From Maea johnstoni (Eukaryota > Annelida > Polychaeta > Spionida > Magelonidae), in NCBI GenBank assembly GCA_963942565.1, contig OZ012686.1, positions 35,663,019 through 35,727,018 of the forward strand: a DNA stretch of 64,000 bases, in the 5' to 3' direction. Made by a program: the position numbers and the translations under genes. Shown here piece after piece: positions 19,414-32,090 of the stretch. How positions within the stretch are numbered: the first letter of the stretch is position 1; every line of letters starts with the position of its first letter. The notes below the pieces were generated by a model. That model was not told where the DNA came from and ran no database searches. It saw only the letters and a list, made by a program, of their open reading frames with translations.

Positions 19414-20483
19414 TGAAGGGGTAATAGTTAGAAATACTAAATATGCTGCGTACAGGAGTTTCAAATTGTGCAACAGGCATGGACAGCCCTGCATATTTTA
19501 GCATCATTGGTTTTGAACCTTTCTTGCTTTTAAAAGTACTATAAGGTAGAACCCTACACGATACACGGGTCATTTTTAAAACTTGAATATCTAAAAACTG
19601 AGTTTAATGAAGATAACGGCACTTATGTTATTGTAAAGGTTACATCTCATAGTTGCCGAATAATGGTAAAATTATCAATAAGTGACTATTTTGAGGTAAT
19701 GCGGCACCCTTTAAGAACATATCTTAATGTGTTTCGTTTTTTGGCAAAATGTCAAGACTTACCCTTTACTTGAAAATGAGAGTCTACCATATGATTATTC
19801 ATGTCTTTGGTAAGGTGCAAGGTCCTACCTCAACAGGGAATCTGCACGATGGGTATTTTAAAAACATTTTTGAATGTTCCCATATGCCTCAAAATTTCGA
19901 ACAGCACGTGGTTTACATAGTAAATGCTAATTTTCAGGTCCTGTCAGAATTCAAGGTACCTGTGACATGACCTTGCACCTAGAGGGTGTTCATATCTGTC
20001 ATTTTCTAAAATACTGGCTTCGAAGACTTATTCACTTTCAGCCAAAAAAAGAGATGAAAATTTTGGTCAAAATGGTCTAGGCTGAATGAATCTGACATGG
20101 GTAAAGCAGACAGCCATGTCTTTGAGACCAATTTAACACGGAAGGCCCAAAGGGGCCCACCCTTTGTTCTCTTGACCGTACCACAATTGAAAGTTGCTAG
20201 GTCGAGGTTCGTGGGGAGTGAACACTGCTCATGCGTAATCTTTTGTTTTGATATCCATTCTTAGGGGCCAGCCAAGGACACCACCTAGTGGTGATAATCT
20301 TGGTGTACTAGACTATCACTTTAACTTCTGATGTTATTTTTATGACGTAATTGTGCAGGACACCATTTTGCATTCATTACTCTTTAAATAGTTGTGTGTG
20401 TGCTGTTTTATGGACATTCCCATTTCCCTCTACTATAACTATTATTTTCTTGCTTTCCAAATGATTGTCAAATGATTCCTGCA
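19414..20483. other. Gene-free stretch, nothing recognised
   Basis: Only chance reading frames were seen. No element ends or regulatory motifs were recognised. Confidence 0.45.
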
Positions 20484-20491
20484 TGTCCAAG

Positions 20492-20780
20492 CAGGGTCTT
20501 AGCCGATATTTGGAAACAGGGTGTCCAAATAGAGGTTTCATAGACTTTTGCGTGTGGTACAAAATACATACAACTAATAAGATAGACCCTATACCTTTAC
20601 AGATTTTGCTTTTTTAGGCCAGATACTGCATTGTGTGTCTTATAATAGTGACACTACAGCTTCTACATCTTCTAAGAAAAGTCATCTTCAGCAAATTCTG
20701 ACATAAAATTTTGGGTGTCCAAACTGTTAAAAAACAGTGTTCTGTGGTGACACGCTGGACGCATTACGGCTAAGCCCCTG
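20492..20780. mobile_element. hAT-like MITE with perfect 8-bp duplication
   Basis: The ends are CAGGGTCTTAGCCG and, inverted, CAGGGGCTTAGCCG. TGTCCAAG occurs directly on both sides (20484-20491 and 20781-20788). The interior is related to the 17870 family only near the ends. Confidence 0.9.
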
Positions 20781-21075
20781 TGTCCAAGGAGGAAGGGATG
20801 ATATAAATTCTGAATTCTCAGTCCCATTCCAGCATTCAATTTCGGGCAATCAGCTTGTACATAAATGATATCAAATAACATCAATGATACCCCTACTAAT
20901 TTAGTTACCCTATAAAATTAAATCATTTACTAGTACCTTATCTTTAAATAAATTAAGGATGTAAACAAACATTTATCAATCTAGTTACATTTTGGATATG
21001 GAGATAGACTATCTAGTTCAAATATTTAGCATTTAAAAGACCATTCCCATTTTAATTGAAAAATTATCATGGCAA

Positions 21076-21487
21076 CAGGGCTCAACAGTACCCGCCTACC
21101 CAACAAACATAGGTAGTCAGGCGGGGCAAGTTGGACCCAAGATTAGATAGTTCTGCCAGGCGTTCAAGTTGCCCAGCCAATATGATAGCTATTACCTTGT
21201 TTAAACTTAACATAGAGACAATAAAATATTCCTTAACTCTTTAAACTTTAGGTTTGATGCTACTTCTGTATATTCTTCTCAACCATTATTTTCACCTTTA
21301 CCCTTTATGACGTTTCTAGTTTGCTGTCAAATTGTTATTTAAAAGGTCCTTTTATGAATTCAATGAATGTACCTCTCAATTTCCATCCTAGTGTTAGATA
21401 GTCAAGCGGGGCAAGTTGAGGGCTTGTTCAGCTTGCCCCGCATGCCGTTATTCCGTGATTAGGGGCTATCTGTTATGTCGAGCCCTG
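21076..21487. mobile_element. hAT-like MITE, CAGGGCTC ends
   Basis: The ends are CAGGGCTCAACAGTAC and, inverted, CAGGGCTCGACATAAC. The interior carries inverted GGCGGGGCAAGTTG and CAGCTTGCCCCGC motifs. No clean 8-bp duplication remains, so the class rests on the terminal CAGGG and the length of 412 bp. Confidence 0.6.
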
Positions 21488-21884
21488 TTGATGGATGAAA
21501 TTGAATTTATTTCTTGGATACCATGATCAAATCAAGACTAAAATAATTTTGCATTGTTTTGAAAGTAAATTTTCTTAAACAAGCACAGATCTAATCAAAA
21601 TGAGCTAAGTTAAGGATATTTTAAACATATATTAATTGCTTTTGGTTCAAAATAAATTTCTACCCAGCATTTTATGTGTCAATCCTGGTTGCTACCTTTT
21701 AAACTGTTTTGCAATCAGAACAACTTACAGCTCACTAGACAATCTTAGTGATGACTTTTTCAAGAAATTGCTATCAGGGCTTAACACTAACAACACTTTT
21801 CACTATAGTTTAGCAGGGCTAGCTGCTCAAAATTATACTGACCTGAATAATTCTACCAGCCCTGCAAAGAATGCAGTTAGGAAC

Positions 21885-22455
21885 CATCTAGCCTGTCTTT
21901 TGGACAGGCAGTTTTTCCTTTTTGGAGAGGCAAGAAATTTGTCATGTAGTATCTTCAACCATGACTTTTTGAGATGATCACTAAATATTTTCCTGACAAA
22001 CTATCATCAAGGAAGTGGCTAAAGTGTAAAATGCCCTTTTTGACACAATAGGCCATTAAATATAGAACGTTGGTATCAGTGTCTTAGCCAGGATTTAGAA
22101 ACTGGGTGCCTAAAATTGGCAGTTGTAAAATATTTGGGCGTCCAAATTTTTAAGGGGTATCACAATATACTCATATTTCAACCATAAACATGTATAAATT
22201 CATCAAAATAAGGCATGATATCATTAAACAGTGTCATGGGAGTTATAAGGAGATAAAAAAATTCAATTAGAAGCTTGAGATTGAGATTTTCAGAAATTCC
22301 ACACTAAAAAAATTGGGTGTCGGACTGTCCTGAGGGGTTCTTTTTAAGGGTTTGGGTGTCCAAAAAGGCACCCAGACGCCCTGCTGGCTAAGACTATGGT
22401 TGGTATATATAAGGATTTGAACAGGACAGGTACTTTTAAAATCCTGGCTAAGGAT
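21885..22455. mobile_element. Relic of the 8692-type hAT-like MITE, split by a later insertion
   Basis: The pieces GCCTGTCTTTTGGACAGGCA, GGCCATTAAATATAG, ATAAGGATTTGAA and AAATCCTGGCTAAG match the copy at 8692-9009 in order. A second MITE (22077-22398) interrupts them. The left terminus is not recognisable. Confidence 0.75.
22077..22398 (+). mobile_element. hAT-like MITE nested in another, perfect 8-bp duplication
   Basis: The ends are CAGTGTCTTAGCCAGGATTT and, inverted, CATAGTCTTAGCCAGCAGGG. GTTGGTAT is repeated directly on both sides (22069-22076 and 22399-22406). The length is 322 bp. The host sequence can be read across the site by comparison with 8880-8920. Confidence 0.92.
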
Positions 22456-22500
22456 TTGCCTGGATATCCAACAAGTTGAACAACTAGCCTTGGGGTACTC

Positions 22501-22700
22501 NNNNNNNNNNNNNNNNNNNNNNNNNNNNNNNNNNNNNNNNNNNNNNNNNNNNNNNNNNNNNNNNNNNNNNNNNNNNNNNNNNNNNNNNNNNNNNNNNNNN
22601 NNNNNNNNNNNNNNNNNNNNNNNNNNNNNNNNNNNNNNNNNNNNNNNNNNNNNNNNNNNNNNNNNNNNNNNNNNNNNNNNNNNNNNNNNNNNNNNNNNNN
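22501..22700. other. Assembly gap (200 N)
   Basis: Exactly 200 N, probably a placeholder of arbitrary size. It lies 40 bp left of an ACAT microsatellite, and reading frames across it are meaningless. Confidence 0.98.
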
Positions 22701-22743
22701 TGTGTGAATGTATTATGTATATGTGTGTGTACGTACGTATGTG

Positions 22744-22752
22744 TATACATAC

Positions 22753-22783
<31 letters not shown>

Positions 22784-22888
22784 CATAAATACATACATAC
22801 ACACATACATACATACATACATACATACATACATACATACATACATACATACATACATACATACATACATACATACATACATACATAC
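22744..22888. repeat. (ACAT)n microsatellite
   Basis: A tetranucleotide run with a few interruptions. The minus strand reads as a run of ATGT. Confidence 0.96.
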
Positions 22889-23239
22889 AAGCACGAGTAA
22901 ATCTGTACAAAAGGTTAATGACTCTAGGTAGGTGGTCGAATTTATTTTTGTAAACTGCTTGGTCATTTCTGAAAACGAACATGAGTCGGTCTTCTTTTCA
23001 ATTAGTGTAGCGTGCTATATTTGGCAATGATGGGCTGAAACAATTACCTAGGGTGTTGAACTTATTAGTTTCTCTCTCTCTACATACAGTGTTTTTCCAT
23101 AGGTCTACCAGACAGGGATACATACATACATACCTCGAATCGTGATAACATTTACTGTTATAACTGGCTCATATACATGCGTATTTACACATATACATAC
23201 AATATATTCATATTACTCAAATGCTATGAGTGATTGGGT

Positions 23240-23241
<2 letters not shown>

Positions 23242-23318
<77 letters not shown>
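23242..23318. repeat. (CT)n microsatellite
   Basis: A pure CT run of about 77 bp. Confidence 0.97.
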
Positions 23319-23321
<3 letters not shown>

Positions 23322-23624
23322 ACAGCCAGGACTTTGACTACCATAATGAATGGGGCGAGTCAGTGCTGAGTGAATTGGATATCCGTATAATTTCACCATT
23401 GTGGGGCCGTGTATCAATTAGTATTCCGCGCAATGGTTGGCATTGGGTTGAAGGCGATTATTCTGGGCAAGTAGTGCAATGATTTAGGTGAGCCCACGGG
23501 GAAGCCAGTCCTAAATGATCGCTCTCTATTCCAGACACGCCATCCCAGTCCGCCAGGTACCGCAGCCTCTTTGATTGCTTAATTAGGCCGCGCCTACCAC
23601 TCCGCCACCGCCATCAATGGATGC

Positions 23625-23694
23625 TCGGCTTTGTATGAAATTTCCCTTATCGTCACCTTTTCAGCCATATTGAAGTTGGATCGTGACTAACGAG
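23625..23694 (-). mobile_element. SINE 3' tail fragment
   Basis: This is only the family tail, read here as CTTATCGTCACCTTTTCAGC followed by CATATTGAAG and ATCGTGACTAAC. It ends against the TTAA of the next MITE. Confidence 0.5.
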
Positions 23695-23889
23695 TTAACC
23701 CTTACGATGCTGAGTCTACTTTCGTCAAAAGCACAAGGATGCAAAGTTTTTCGAAAACCATCTTAACCCTCTCATGTTGGTATTCATTTAATAGCTCTCG
23801 CTGAGTCACGGTTTCATTCATTTTTTTCATTCAGGTTTTTTGCATAATTTTGTATTGGCCAAATTAGCCACCAGGAGCATAAGGGTTAA
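23695..23889 (-). mobile_element. TTAA-bounded MITE, family 1
   Basis: An inverted copy with TTAA at both ends and a small internal deletion relative to the copy at 12909. Read in plus it starts TTAACCCTTACGATGCTGAG. Confidence 0.83.
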
Positions 23890-24088
23890 AACATGAGTGC
23901 ACGGGCGAAACCATAACCTTTATTATTAATTGGTGCTTGGATTTGGATTTGAAATTTCGTTAATCTATACTTCTTCTGCAGTACTAGTATTGGGGCTCAA
24001 TCGTTAATAACCACTAGTTGTAAATAGTGGAGGAAATAGGAGTTCACGGGGAAAACAACCGCCTAACCCTTTGCTGTATCGAAGGGCG

Positions 24089-24322
24089 CTTGGATTTTGA
24101 TTTGTAATTTTATTTGTCCTCACCTTCTCTGCCATCTCGAGGCAAATCATGACTACCCATTTGTTAATGGCGGATTTAAACCCAGTGAGTGGCCGGGGGA
24201 AACCTCCGCCTAAGGTCAAGTCACTGGCAACTTTCTCTCATGTCCGAGCCAGATTCGAGCCCGTGCAATCGCGATAGAACTCAAGTAGTCAGCGGCAATG
24301 CATCAGACAACACGGCCTCCGG
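24089..24322 (-). mobile_element. tRNA-derived SINE
   Basis: On the minus strand the head GGAGGCCGTGTTGTCTGATG is a decayed A box region. GGGCTCGAATCTGGC is a recognisable B box. After it come GAGAAAGTTGCCAGTGACTT, GGAGGTTTCCCCCGG and the tail GGCAGAGAAGGTGAGGAC. Confidence 0.78.
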
Positions 24323-25382
24323 GTACGATGATTTGCAAAAATAAAACCATAAATGAATATTCCATCAACTTGTGACGAATCTTAAACAGCAAGAGAGATA
24401 AGACGATGGATCCGTTTGCAAGGTGCTTGAAAACATGGCACCGAAATTCTCTTTCGGAAAGTTTCCTCCCATGCGTTGTTAGTCATTCTAAAGGCCCTTC
24501 TTTTGAAAGACAATTAGTCTAGTGATACAATGGGAAGCAGCAATTAAAACCTGTGTGTTGGATCAGTTGATGCGCCGATGAAGAGAGTGTGCATTTCATT
24601 TTTAGGCAATTAAGCTAAGATGGAAGAACAAGGTTCAAACATTTATATGTAATTTTGATATAGGGAATTATGGTAATTTTGAAAAGGTGCTTAGGAACCT
24701 TCTACAGTTTTTGTGTGAATACTATATGTCACTTAGCCCTCTTGGTGAGTGTAATACAGTCTCTCACTGCACGTCGTTGTACACATGCCCGATATGATCT
24801 AAATATAGCATTGCATGTTGATGTCGTAATTTGAGGGCTGCCCCATTGCTAATTGGTCCAGTGTATAACGCACCGAGTGCGCGCACCGTGTCAGAGGTTC
24901 CTACTTGAGGCAAATGTCCAAATTGCAAGTTATTGACGGTTAGTCCGATTTGTTTACATGAAATTACAGTATATTCACACATAGTGTGTAGCATTTAACT
25001 GCCAGAAATCGAAGGTAAACTAAAATTCCTCCCAAACCTTTGGCTTTTGATCACGTTATGAATGTAATGTAACATTAACACATGCAAATGAAGACACTCG
25101 ATTCTCTACTGGTATGATAATATGCAGTTTTCCCATGATACCAGTGTATTACTATGCTTGTCCTATTTGACTGGTAATTCGCAATATGAACTATGAGGTA
25201 ATAGAATTCCTGCTTGGCAAGCACTTGGGGATTTTGAGTCTTAATTTCATTATAATATATGCCTCTGACGAGTCTTCAGTAGCCGCAAACCTCATGTCCC
25301 AATCCATTACCAAGAGTCCCTAATCACTTTGAAAGGCTGGGCAACAGCATACACAACCCCCACCATCATCATCATCATCATC

Positions 25383-25428
<46 letters not shown>

Positions 25429-26559
25429 ACATCCATCATTATCATCATCATTAGATTATTGTTGTCGCCGTCTTTGTCATCGTCATGCAATCCTGATCAT
25501 TTCATTCCTTCCATATGCTTATACTAATTTTTCGGGTATATCTTCGATATATCTATACTACTTATGACTTTTATACTGACTCACTTCCCTCGACACGTCG
25601 GTAGAATAATTAGCAGCGTGTCCAGGCCTGAGCTATCCTCGCCGTTATAACCATCACCACCAACAACAGTGTTACTATCGTCAGAAACAACTCAGTAATT
25701 TAAGTTTCTTGTAATCAATTTCATGTGAGAGTAGTTTATTGTATTGAATTATTCCTGACTATATACATAAGAAAACTGTGTATGTGCATCCGTTCTGCCT
25801 TGAGAAATGTTTCTAAAAAGATTTTAAAACGCGACCTAAGATATAGATAACTACAAAAGCACTAGCACTACGATACCATCTTATCTTTTTATCACACATT
25901 TCGACGTCAGTCACTCATTTTTCATTTTAGAAAATAGTGGCTCCCTCTTAGCAAACAAATTATTTCACTCATTTCTTTTAAAAAAAATCTAAGTTACGGA
26001 ACTCAAAAGCACTTAGAATGCTAAAAGGCGTTGAGATATATGCTGTTTTTTTTAACCTTTGGGATTGGATTTGAAACACTACATAAGCATAATAATGGTG
26101 ATTTAAAGTTCTTACTCTAATATGGGACACTAAACCCGAACAAAGACACACATAAGCATATAAGAATGTGATAGTGAATTCATAATTGAGGTCAATACGT
26201 ATTTATATAGCTAAAATGTTGTTTAAACCTTTCTTCTTATTGATATCATGATCGTGTACTTCAATATTTTTATGTTTTCTTTTGGTTACTTCATTTGTAT
26301 AGAACTATTGTAAGTAGCACAAGCACTTTGTCTGGACGTGATATGAACTAGCGGGTCTTATCACAATTCATATCACCCCATTCTTATGGTCTACATTTCT
26401 ACCTATAACAGTAGTCCTCCTCAATTTAGGTAACTTTTGGCTAAATTTGTGAATATTGGGTCATTTTGATATTTTTATATATGCTTATGACTAAACCCTT
26501 TGCCTCGTAATTAGACTAACTGCGAATATTTAGGCCACCATTAAGCAGAGTAAGGGATA
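24323..26559. other. Gene-free stretch with one ATC microsatellite
   Basis: AT-rich sequence in which no exon or element end was recognised. An ATC/CAT trinucleotide run sits at 25363-25453. Confidence 0.45.
25363..25453. repeat. (CAT)n microsatellite
   Basis: A trinucleotide run of CAT/ATC with single substitutions. Confidence 0.93.
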
Positions 26560-27180
26560 AACTATTACAGGGGCTCCAATAAGCTTGCACAAAACTAAGA
26601 AACGTTTTTGAACTGTTTCTCTATATCAAATCTCACCGAAACATGATCGCTTCAAACATACATCTTGGGCATGGAATGTTAACGGGTTTGCTTAAAAGTT
26701 TGCATAGTTATAGCTAAGAGTATTTTAGAGTGAAGAATGTCACATTTTATTTCAATTCAAACTTTGTTCGGAAGATATGGAATCTGAAAGTGGAAAGTGC
26801 ACTTTTTCTCATTTTCGATTCAATAAGAATTCTTAAAGAAAGGGAAATAAAATCTGAACGGAGTCAAATAAATTGCGATATCTTCTCCTCATTTGTGAAA
26901 TGTATAGGTCTTCATCCTATGCTTGTGGATAGGAGCTCCGTTTGAAAGCACTGCATATTATTTTGGATACACTATGCATGTCATTTTACTTTTTACCCCA
27001 TAATCTTACACCTGATAAGAGGGTACTTCTGTGATGCTTAATGTATTTCCCATCAGAAGACCTTTTAGGCAATCTATACTTTGTACAGGCTAAACAGTCA
27101 AATAAGAGCATGGTAGAGGAAAACAACTAAGTCAAATAAATGAACCGCATAGGCTACCTTAAGACTGCAGAATTCCAAAA
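26560..27180. repeat. Diverged copy of the foldback element's central region
   Basis: Matches to the reverse complement of 35500-35950 occur in order: TAGGAGCTC(C/T)GTTTGA, TGATGCTTAA(A)TGT, ATCAGAAGACC(T/A)TTTA and a TATACTTTGTA-like piece. GGGTAGAGGA and GCTACCTTAA then match the right arm near 36100. It ends six bases before the TTAA of the MITE at 27186. Confidence 0.6.
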
Positions 27181-27185
27181 TGTAA

Positions 27186-27395
27186 TTAACCCATTCCTGC
27201 CTGTAAATCTACTCGACCAGTGTTGCCTGAACCTGTCATATTTATGGAAATACATGTAACTGGAAATTAAGCATAACATATTTTAAGGAGAGTTGCAGAT
27301 AAAGATGCAAATAATTTCTCTATATTGCTTTTGTTAAAGAGATATCACAAAAATGCCAGGTGGTTTTTGCTGCTACAGGCATTACAATGGGTTAA
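27186..27395. mobile_element. TTAA-bounded MITE, CCCAT ends
   Basis: The ends are TTAACCCATTCCTGCCTGTA and, inverted, TTAACCCATTGTAATGCCTG. The 210-bp length and TTAA borders are like family 1, but the interior is unrelated. Confidence 0.75.
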
Positions 27396-29367
27396 GTTGG
27401 TCAACCAATAGCAATGGCCAGATTTTCGCTTCAAACGTCCAGGGATTAGCATAGCAATAGTAGGTATAAAACGGCGTTACAAAAATAAAATCGGGGGCTC
27501 TGTGTCGATTGAGCATATAGCTAGCTCACAACAATTTTAACACTTCCATTTGAAACTATCTTCGTGTTGTTATGTATATCCTAATCCCATTGTTATGCAG
27601 TTTGTCATATTGTCGATTAACGTGTGCAAATACGCCCACGCATATTTATATAAGCAAGTTTTTACACTGTATTTAAGCTTTAAAGGCAATTTTGAATGTT
27701 AGCTGCCAGTCCGAATAACAAGAAATACGATTAGATCGGTCATATGCCTACAAAGAAATTCCACATCTGAAAGATTTCCTGAGAAAGGTATGATAAAAAC
27801 AACATTTGCTGAGCAATTAAGGGAATTGATTCCCTATAATCAACTTGCATCACAAGGAACTACCAACTGCTGCAGTAAAACTTTTTCCCTTGCAGTGTAC
27901 ACGAGTGCATGCACAATCTTCCCACCATCACGGAGTTCCGTTCCCTAAAGAGATTCTATTAACCCGGTACTAGTATCTAGTCTATTACAAGGGACTAGAA
28001 GAAAGACATTTATTGAAGTATCGATCAAATGTTTTAATCGACTGATACGAAGCTTAATTGATAATTAAAATGTGGGTCGTATTTCATAGCATCTATGTTA
28101 TAATTGACAGTTACTTGTTTTCACTCATCAATTTTTATACACTGTTCAAATGACTGCTAGTTTTTTTAGTCCTCTTGTTTTGATTAAACTATTACATTTT
28201 CGATTTGAAAGAAATTAACATACTTTCCAATAAAAAAAGTTCAGATGTTAAAGTGCTGGCAATTCTCAAAAGTTAACTAGAAAACTATTTGGATCCGAGT
28301 TACACCAACGTACAGTCCCTAGGGTTTGAATGGTGGCTAATATTATGGTACGAACACCACTCATCATGCCCCTCATAATCACATAGCTCTCGTTGATGTG
28401 TGCATGGTTTCACCGTACAGTTTCCATGATTAGATTGTCCATGTAATGCTGGTCTCTGGCACGACTGCTGGGCTGAGTGTGACGCAGGCTTTAATTCCAT
28501 CAATTTCTATTATCAGACTGAGTTATTGCATAAGAGTCTGCGCTTGATACGAGGCAGTGGCTGCCTGCGTGCTTATCCCATTCACATCTGGAGCTTTACA
28601 CACGGCCTGACACTTATACAAATATCCCTATATCAAAACAATATTATGGAAAATATTTGACTAAAATATTTGACTAAAATATTTGACTGAAATATTTGGC
28701 TGATTGTTTGGCAAGAATATGTTGTACTTGCTGAATTTCACCATAATCTTTCATTTTTTCTTCGAATATTACTTTATTTGATACTACAAAATTGAAAATA
28801 CATTATCACACGAATTTAACAAATCCGTGGCCAGTTTTTGACACATCTTTATTGTGGCAATCGATTTTTTGGAAACCTTAACTAGAGTGGATACTTGCAT
28901 TGATTAAAGCGATACAAATTTCCCCTTTCCATCCATAATATAATGTACCCTATCTATCTAGGTACTTTAGTTTGGTCTCTTATGTGTCCACATTTGAGGA
29001 TTAACTTGTATTGGGAATTGAATATTTGAACGATTTGATTTTCCACATGAGCCTCTTTTTCTGTTAGTTAAGATAATCTTAGGACAATGGGGAGATGTTG
29101 TTTGTTTTCTGAAAAATAATCACCCTCCAAAATATTCCAAAAAATGCACTTGTGCGAAAGATATCACTAAATAGGAAGAAATCGTCTTGCCTCGGTAGTG
29201 AGTAATGTGTTTAATACGTTGCATTCTGATATGAGTGAAAACACGGTCGATCACACGAAAATGCTTAGTAGTCTTGATGACCTCTTGACATTGAATCTTT
29301 TTTTCTCTTAGCACACGTAATGGCTGTTTTGTGTTTCTCTCTTACAATGTCAAAGCGTAAATAATTG
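27396..29367. other. Gene-free stretch
   Basis: No secure exon or element. A small ATATTTGACTAAA repeat (about four copies) lies at 28650-28705. A Cys- and His-rich frame at 28300-28503 (minus) is treated under findings. Confidence 0.4.
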
Positions 29368-29788
<421 letters not shown>

Positions 29789-30108
29789 GCTATGATAATG
29801 CTATGTTAAAGTGTTTTCATTCATTAAACAATTTCTCCGAATTCGATATCAATTTCATCATTATGCCGGATGGACATATGTAAGCTTTCCAAGTAAACTG
29901 GGTATTCACGGCCCAAACGTGTTAATTCGGAGCCCCTCCCATTGGAGATAAGATAACTAGGCAACGGTTTCCGCGTATAGTTGAGTGACCTTTATTTGAT
30001 GACAACATTCATTTCAAATAACAACTGACAGTTCTGTGGAGTTTCGTTTATGAAGTCAACGTGCTTTTCGAAACCGTTTCTCTATAACCTCCAATTCCTT
30101 GAATATGA

Positions 30109-30235
30109 GAGGCCTGCCCCGATAGCTAAGCGGTCTAAGGTATTGCGCCTAACTGCTTACAGTCTCTCACTACTACTTGGGTCGAATTCAGTTCACAGCA
30201 TGTGTGAAAAGCTGCCGGAGAACAAGGGTTTAACA
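30109..30235 (+). mobile_element. tRNA-derived SINE, 5' half
   Basis: The head GCCCCGATAGCTAAGCGGTC followed by TAAGG is a clear A box, and GGGTCGAATTC is a slightly altered B box. The copy breaks off after TGTGAAAAGCTGCC. Confidence 0.7.
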
Positions 30236-32090
30236 AGTGTATTTACTTGCATTTCAGTTTGATTGGTCACCAATCTAGTCAAATCGGATAAATTCTGTGA
30301 GGGGAAAATCACAAGCTCTTTTGGCCTCAAAAAGAATACAATTTACTCACAACCGAAGAGTCATGCGATTAATAGGAATGTACCCTCCGCTCACGATCAA
30401 CACGTCTGGAAAATACTGAGAGAGGAAATTACATTTTTTTGAGAAATCTAAATCTGAGGTAGCGCTCATAGACCGAAGGTTTATTTTGCTTGACCAATGA
30501 CCTTATGATCTGATTTGGTCCTTAGGAAACGGATTGCTAATATCACTCATCATAAAGCCGTGGAGAGGAGTAAAGTGAACGAGATATTAACCTGCATAAG
30601 CGCAAGAGCATCCAGGGATATAAAATTCAATAGCTGTCATGTCGGAAAACTACTTATTAAAACCTCAACGTATATATCAATGTCAACTCCAGCGCTCTCC
30701 AATAAGTAGAAAGTCGACTACTTAAACCCCTGATCACAAGCTTAGAGGGCAAGCTGTTTCCAACTGGACTTCACCACAAGAGTGTGCGAGGGAGTGTCTG
30801 GCCCGCTGTATTACATGATAAGTGTAACAGTCGTCTGGGTATCAGCGCCGCCTCGCTCCACTGGTCAGACGCAATGACAGATGACCTCTGGTGCTACCCT
30901 AGTGAACTGAGGAGATCTCGGGTCTTAGCGCGGAGATTCTGGAACCGTTAGACAAGACGGAAGTGGAATACTCAAGCCGATAAGCCCGTGATATATTGTT
31001 TTGATTGTTAATGTGGGGCCTTAAACAGCCTACTCCATTCGAGGTAAGTCGAAATGACTCTTGGCCGAGAGTGATTTTTTATACTCCTATGGATTAAAAA
31101 CGATTGCTTAAAGTTATGATAGGACACTAGTAGTTATATTTCTCCATGTGATAAAAAGTGATACTGGCATATCTATTGAATTGAAAATAGGTTTAAGATA
31201 TACGTGTAATTTCAGATTAGAATTTAGGAATTACTTTAAGGGTCTGAATTGAAATCTGAGTGGGTATATAATTTATGACGTATTATTATCATTATCATTT
31301 TATTACTATTATCATTATGTATGCAGTATCAATCCCTTGTCGTAAATTGGAGTTAGATTAAACATTACATGTACCTGCCACGCTCTAATGGTAGCTTGAG
31401 ATAATTCTAGTTTATGCTATCCCTACATTAAATTAATGGCAGCAATAGTAATTATCTTATTGGTTGTAAGTCAAAGCCTTTATCATTAACGTATTTTGTA
31501 ATACCTCACCCTATATTAAGAGTCATTTCATAATTCACCCTATCTGTCAGAAAAGGTGGAATAATAGCACAAACAGGTGAATAATTTTGCCAGTCAATAA
31601 TCTACCCTATTCCATGGTTCAATGGTGGCTGGGCGCTTTTGATTCATAAAACAGGATAAAAATTGTGGTGGGCCAGGTGACAACTAACTATCAATAAAAA
31701 TAAAATAACTATGATATTAGCTTGCCGAAACATTTATCAGATGTTTATAAGAGTTCTTCAATGAATATGGCGACTTCAATGATAGATTTAAGTATACTGT
31801 ATGGTGCACCGGTGCACCTATTCATCAGACCGGTTTATTAAATGAATGCAGTTTTTGCTGTCTGCATAAACTGAAACATGCAGCTGGCAAAGATGGTTAT
31901 TGCTGTTTTATTTGCTTGTTGGGACCAACTCAAGGAAAAAAGGTACAGATCCAAAACAGGACTAGTTGATTCTATATTCATGAATTTTTTCTTTGAAGCC
32001 AGGATATTTTCAATGAAATTTTGATAGATTATAGTATTGAGCGATAATAGAGATTAGAGTGAATTTTCATTCAAAAGATCGTCTGCAAAG
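30236..32090. other. Gene-free stretch with a GC-rich patch
   Basis: The patch at about 30770-31035 is clearly richer in G+C than its surroundings and ends in a strong donor-like GAG|GTAAGT on the plus strand at 31043. No open frame of note was found. Elsewhere the stretch is AT-rich with nothing recognised. Confidence 0.4.

Noticed and set aside
21636-21977. A 113-residue plus-strand frame
   Set aside because: It overlaps an old MITE relic, has no recognisable domain and no splice support.
22484-22982. Reading frames across the N gap and the ACAT tract
   Set aside because: They consist of undefined bases and simple repeat translation.
23142-23482. Ser-Leu and Arg-Glu repeat frames
   Set aside because: They arise from the CT microsatellite.
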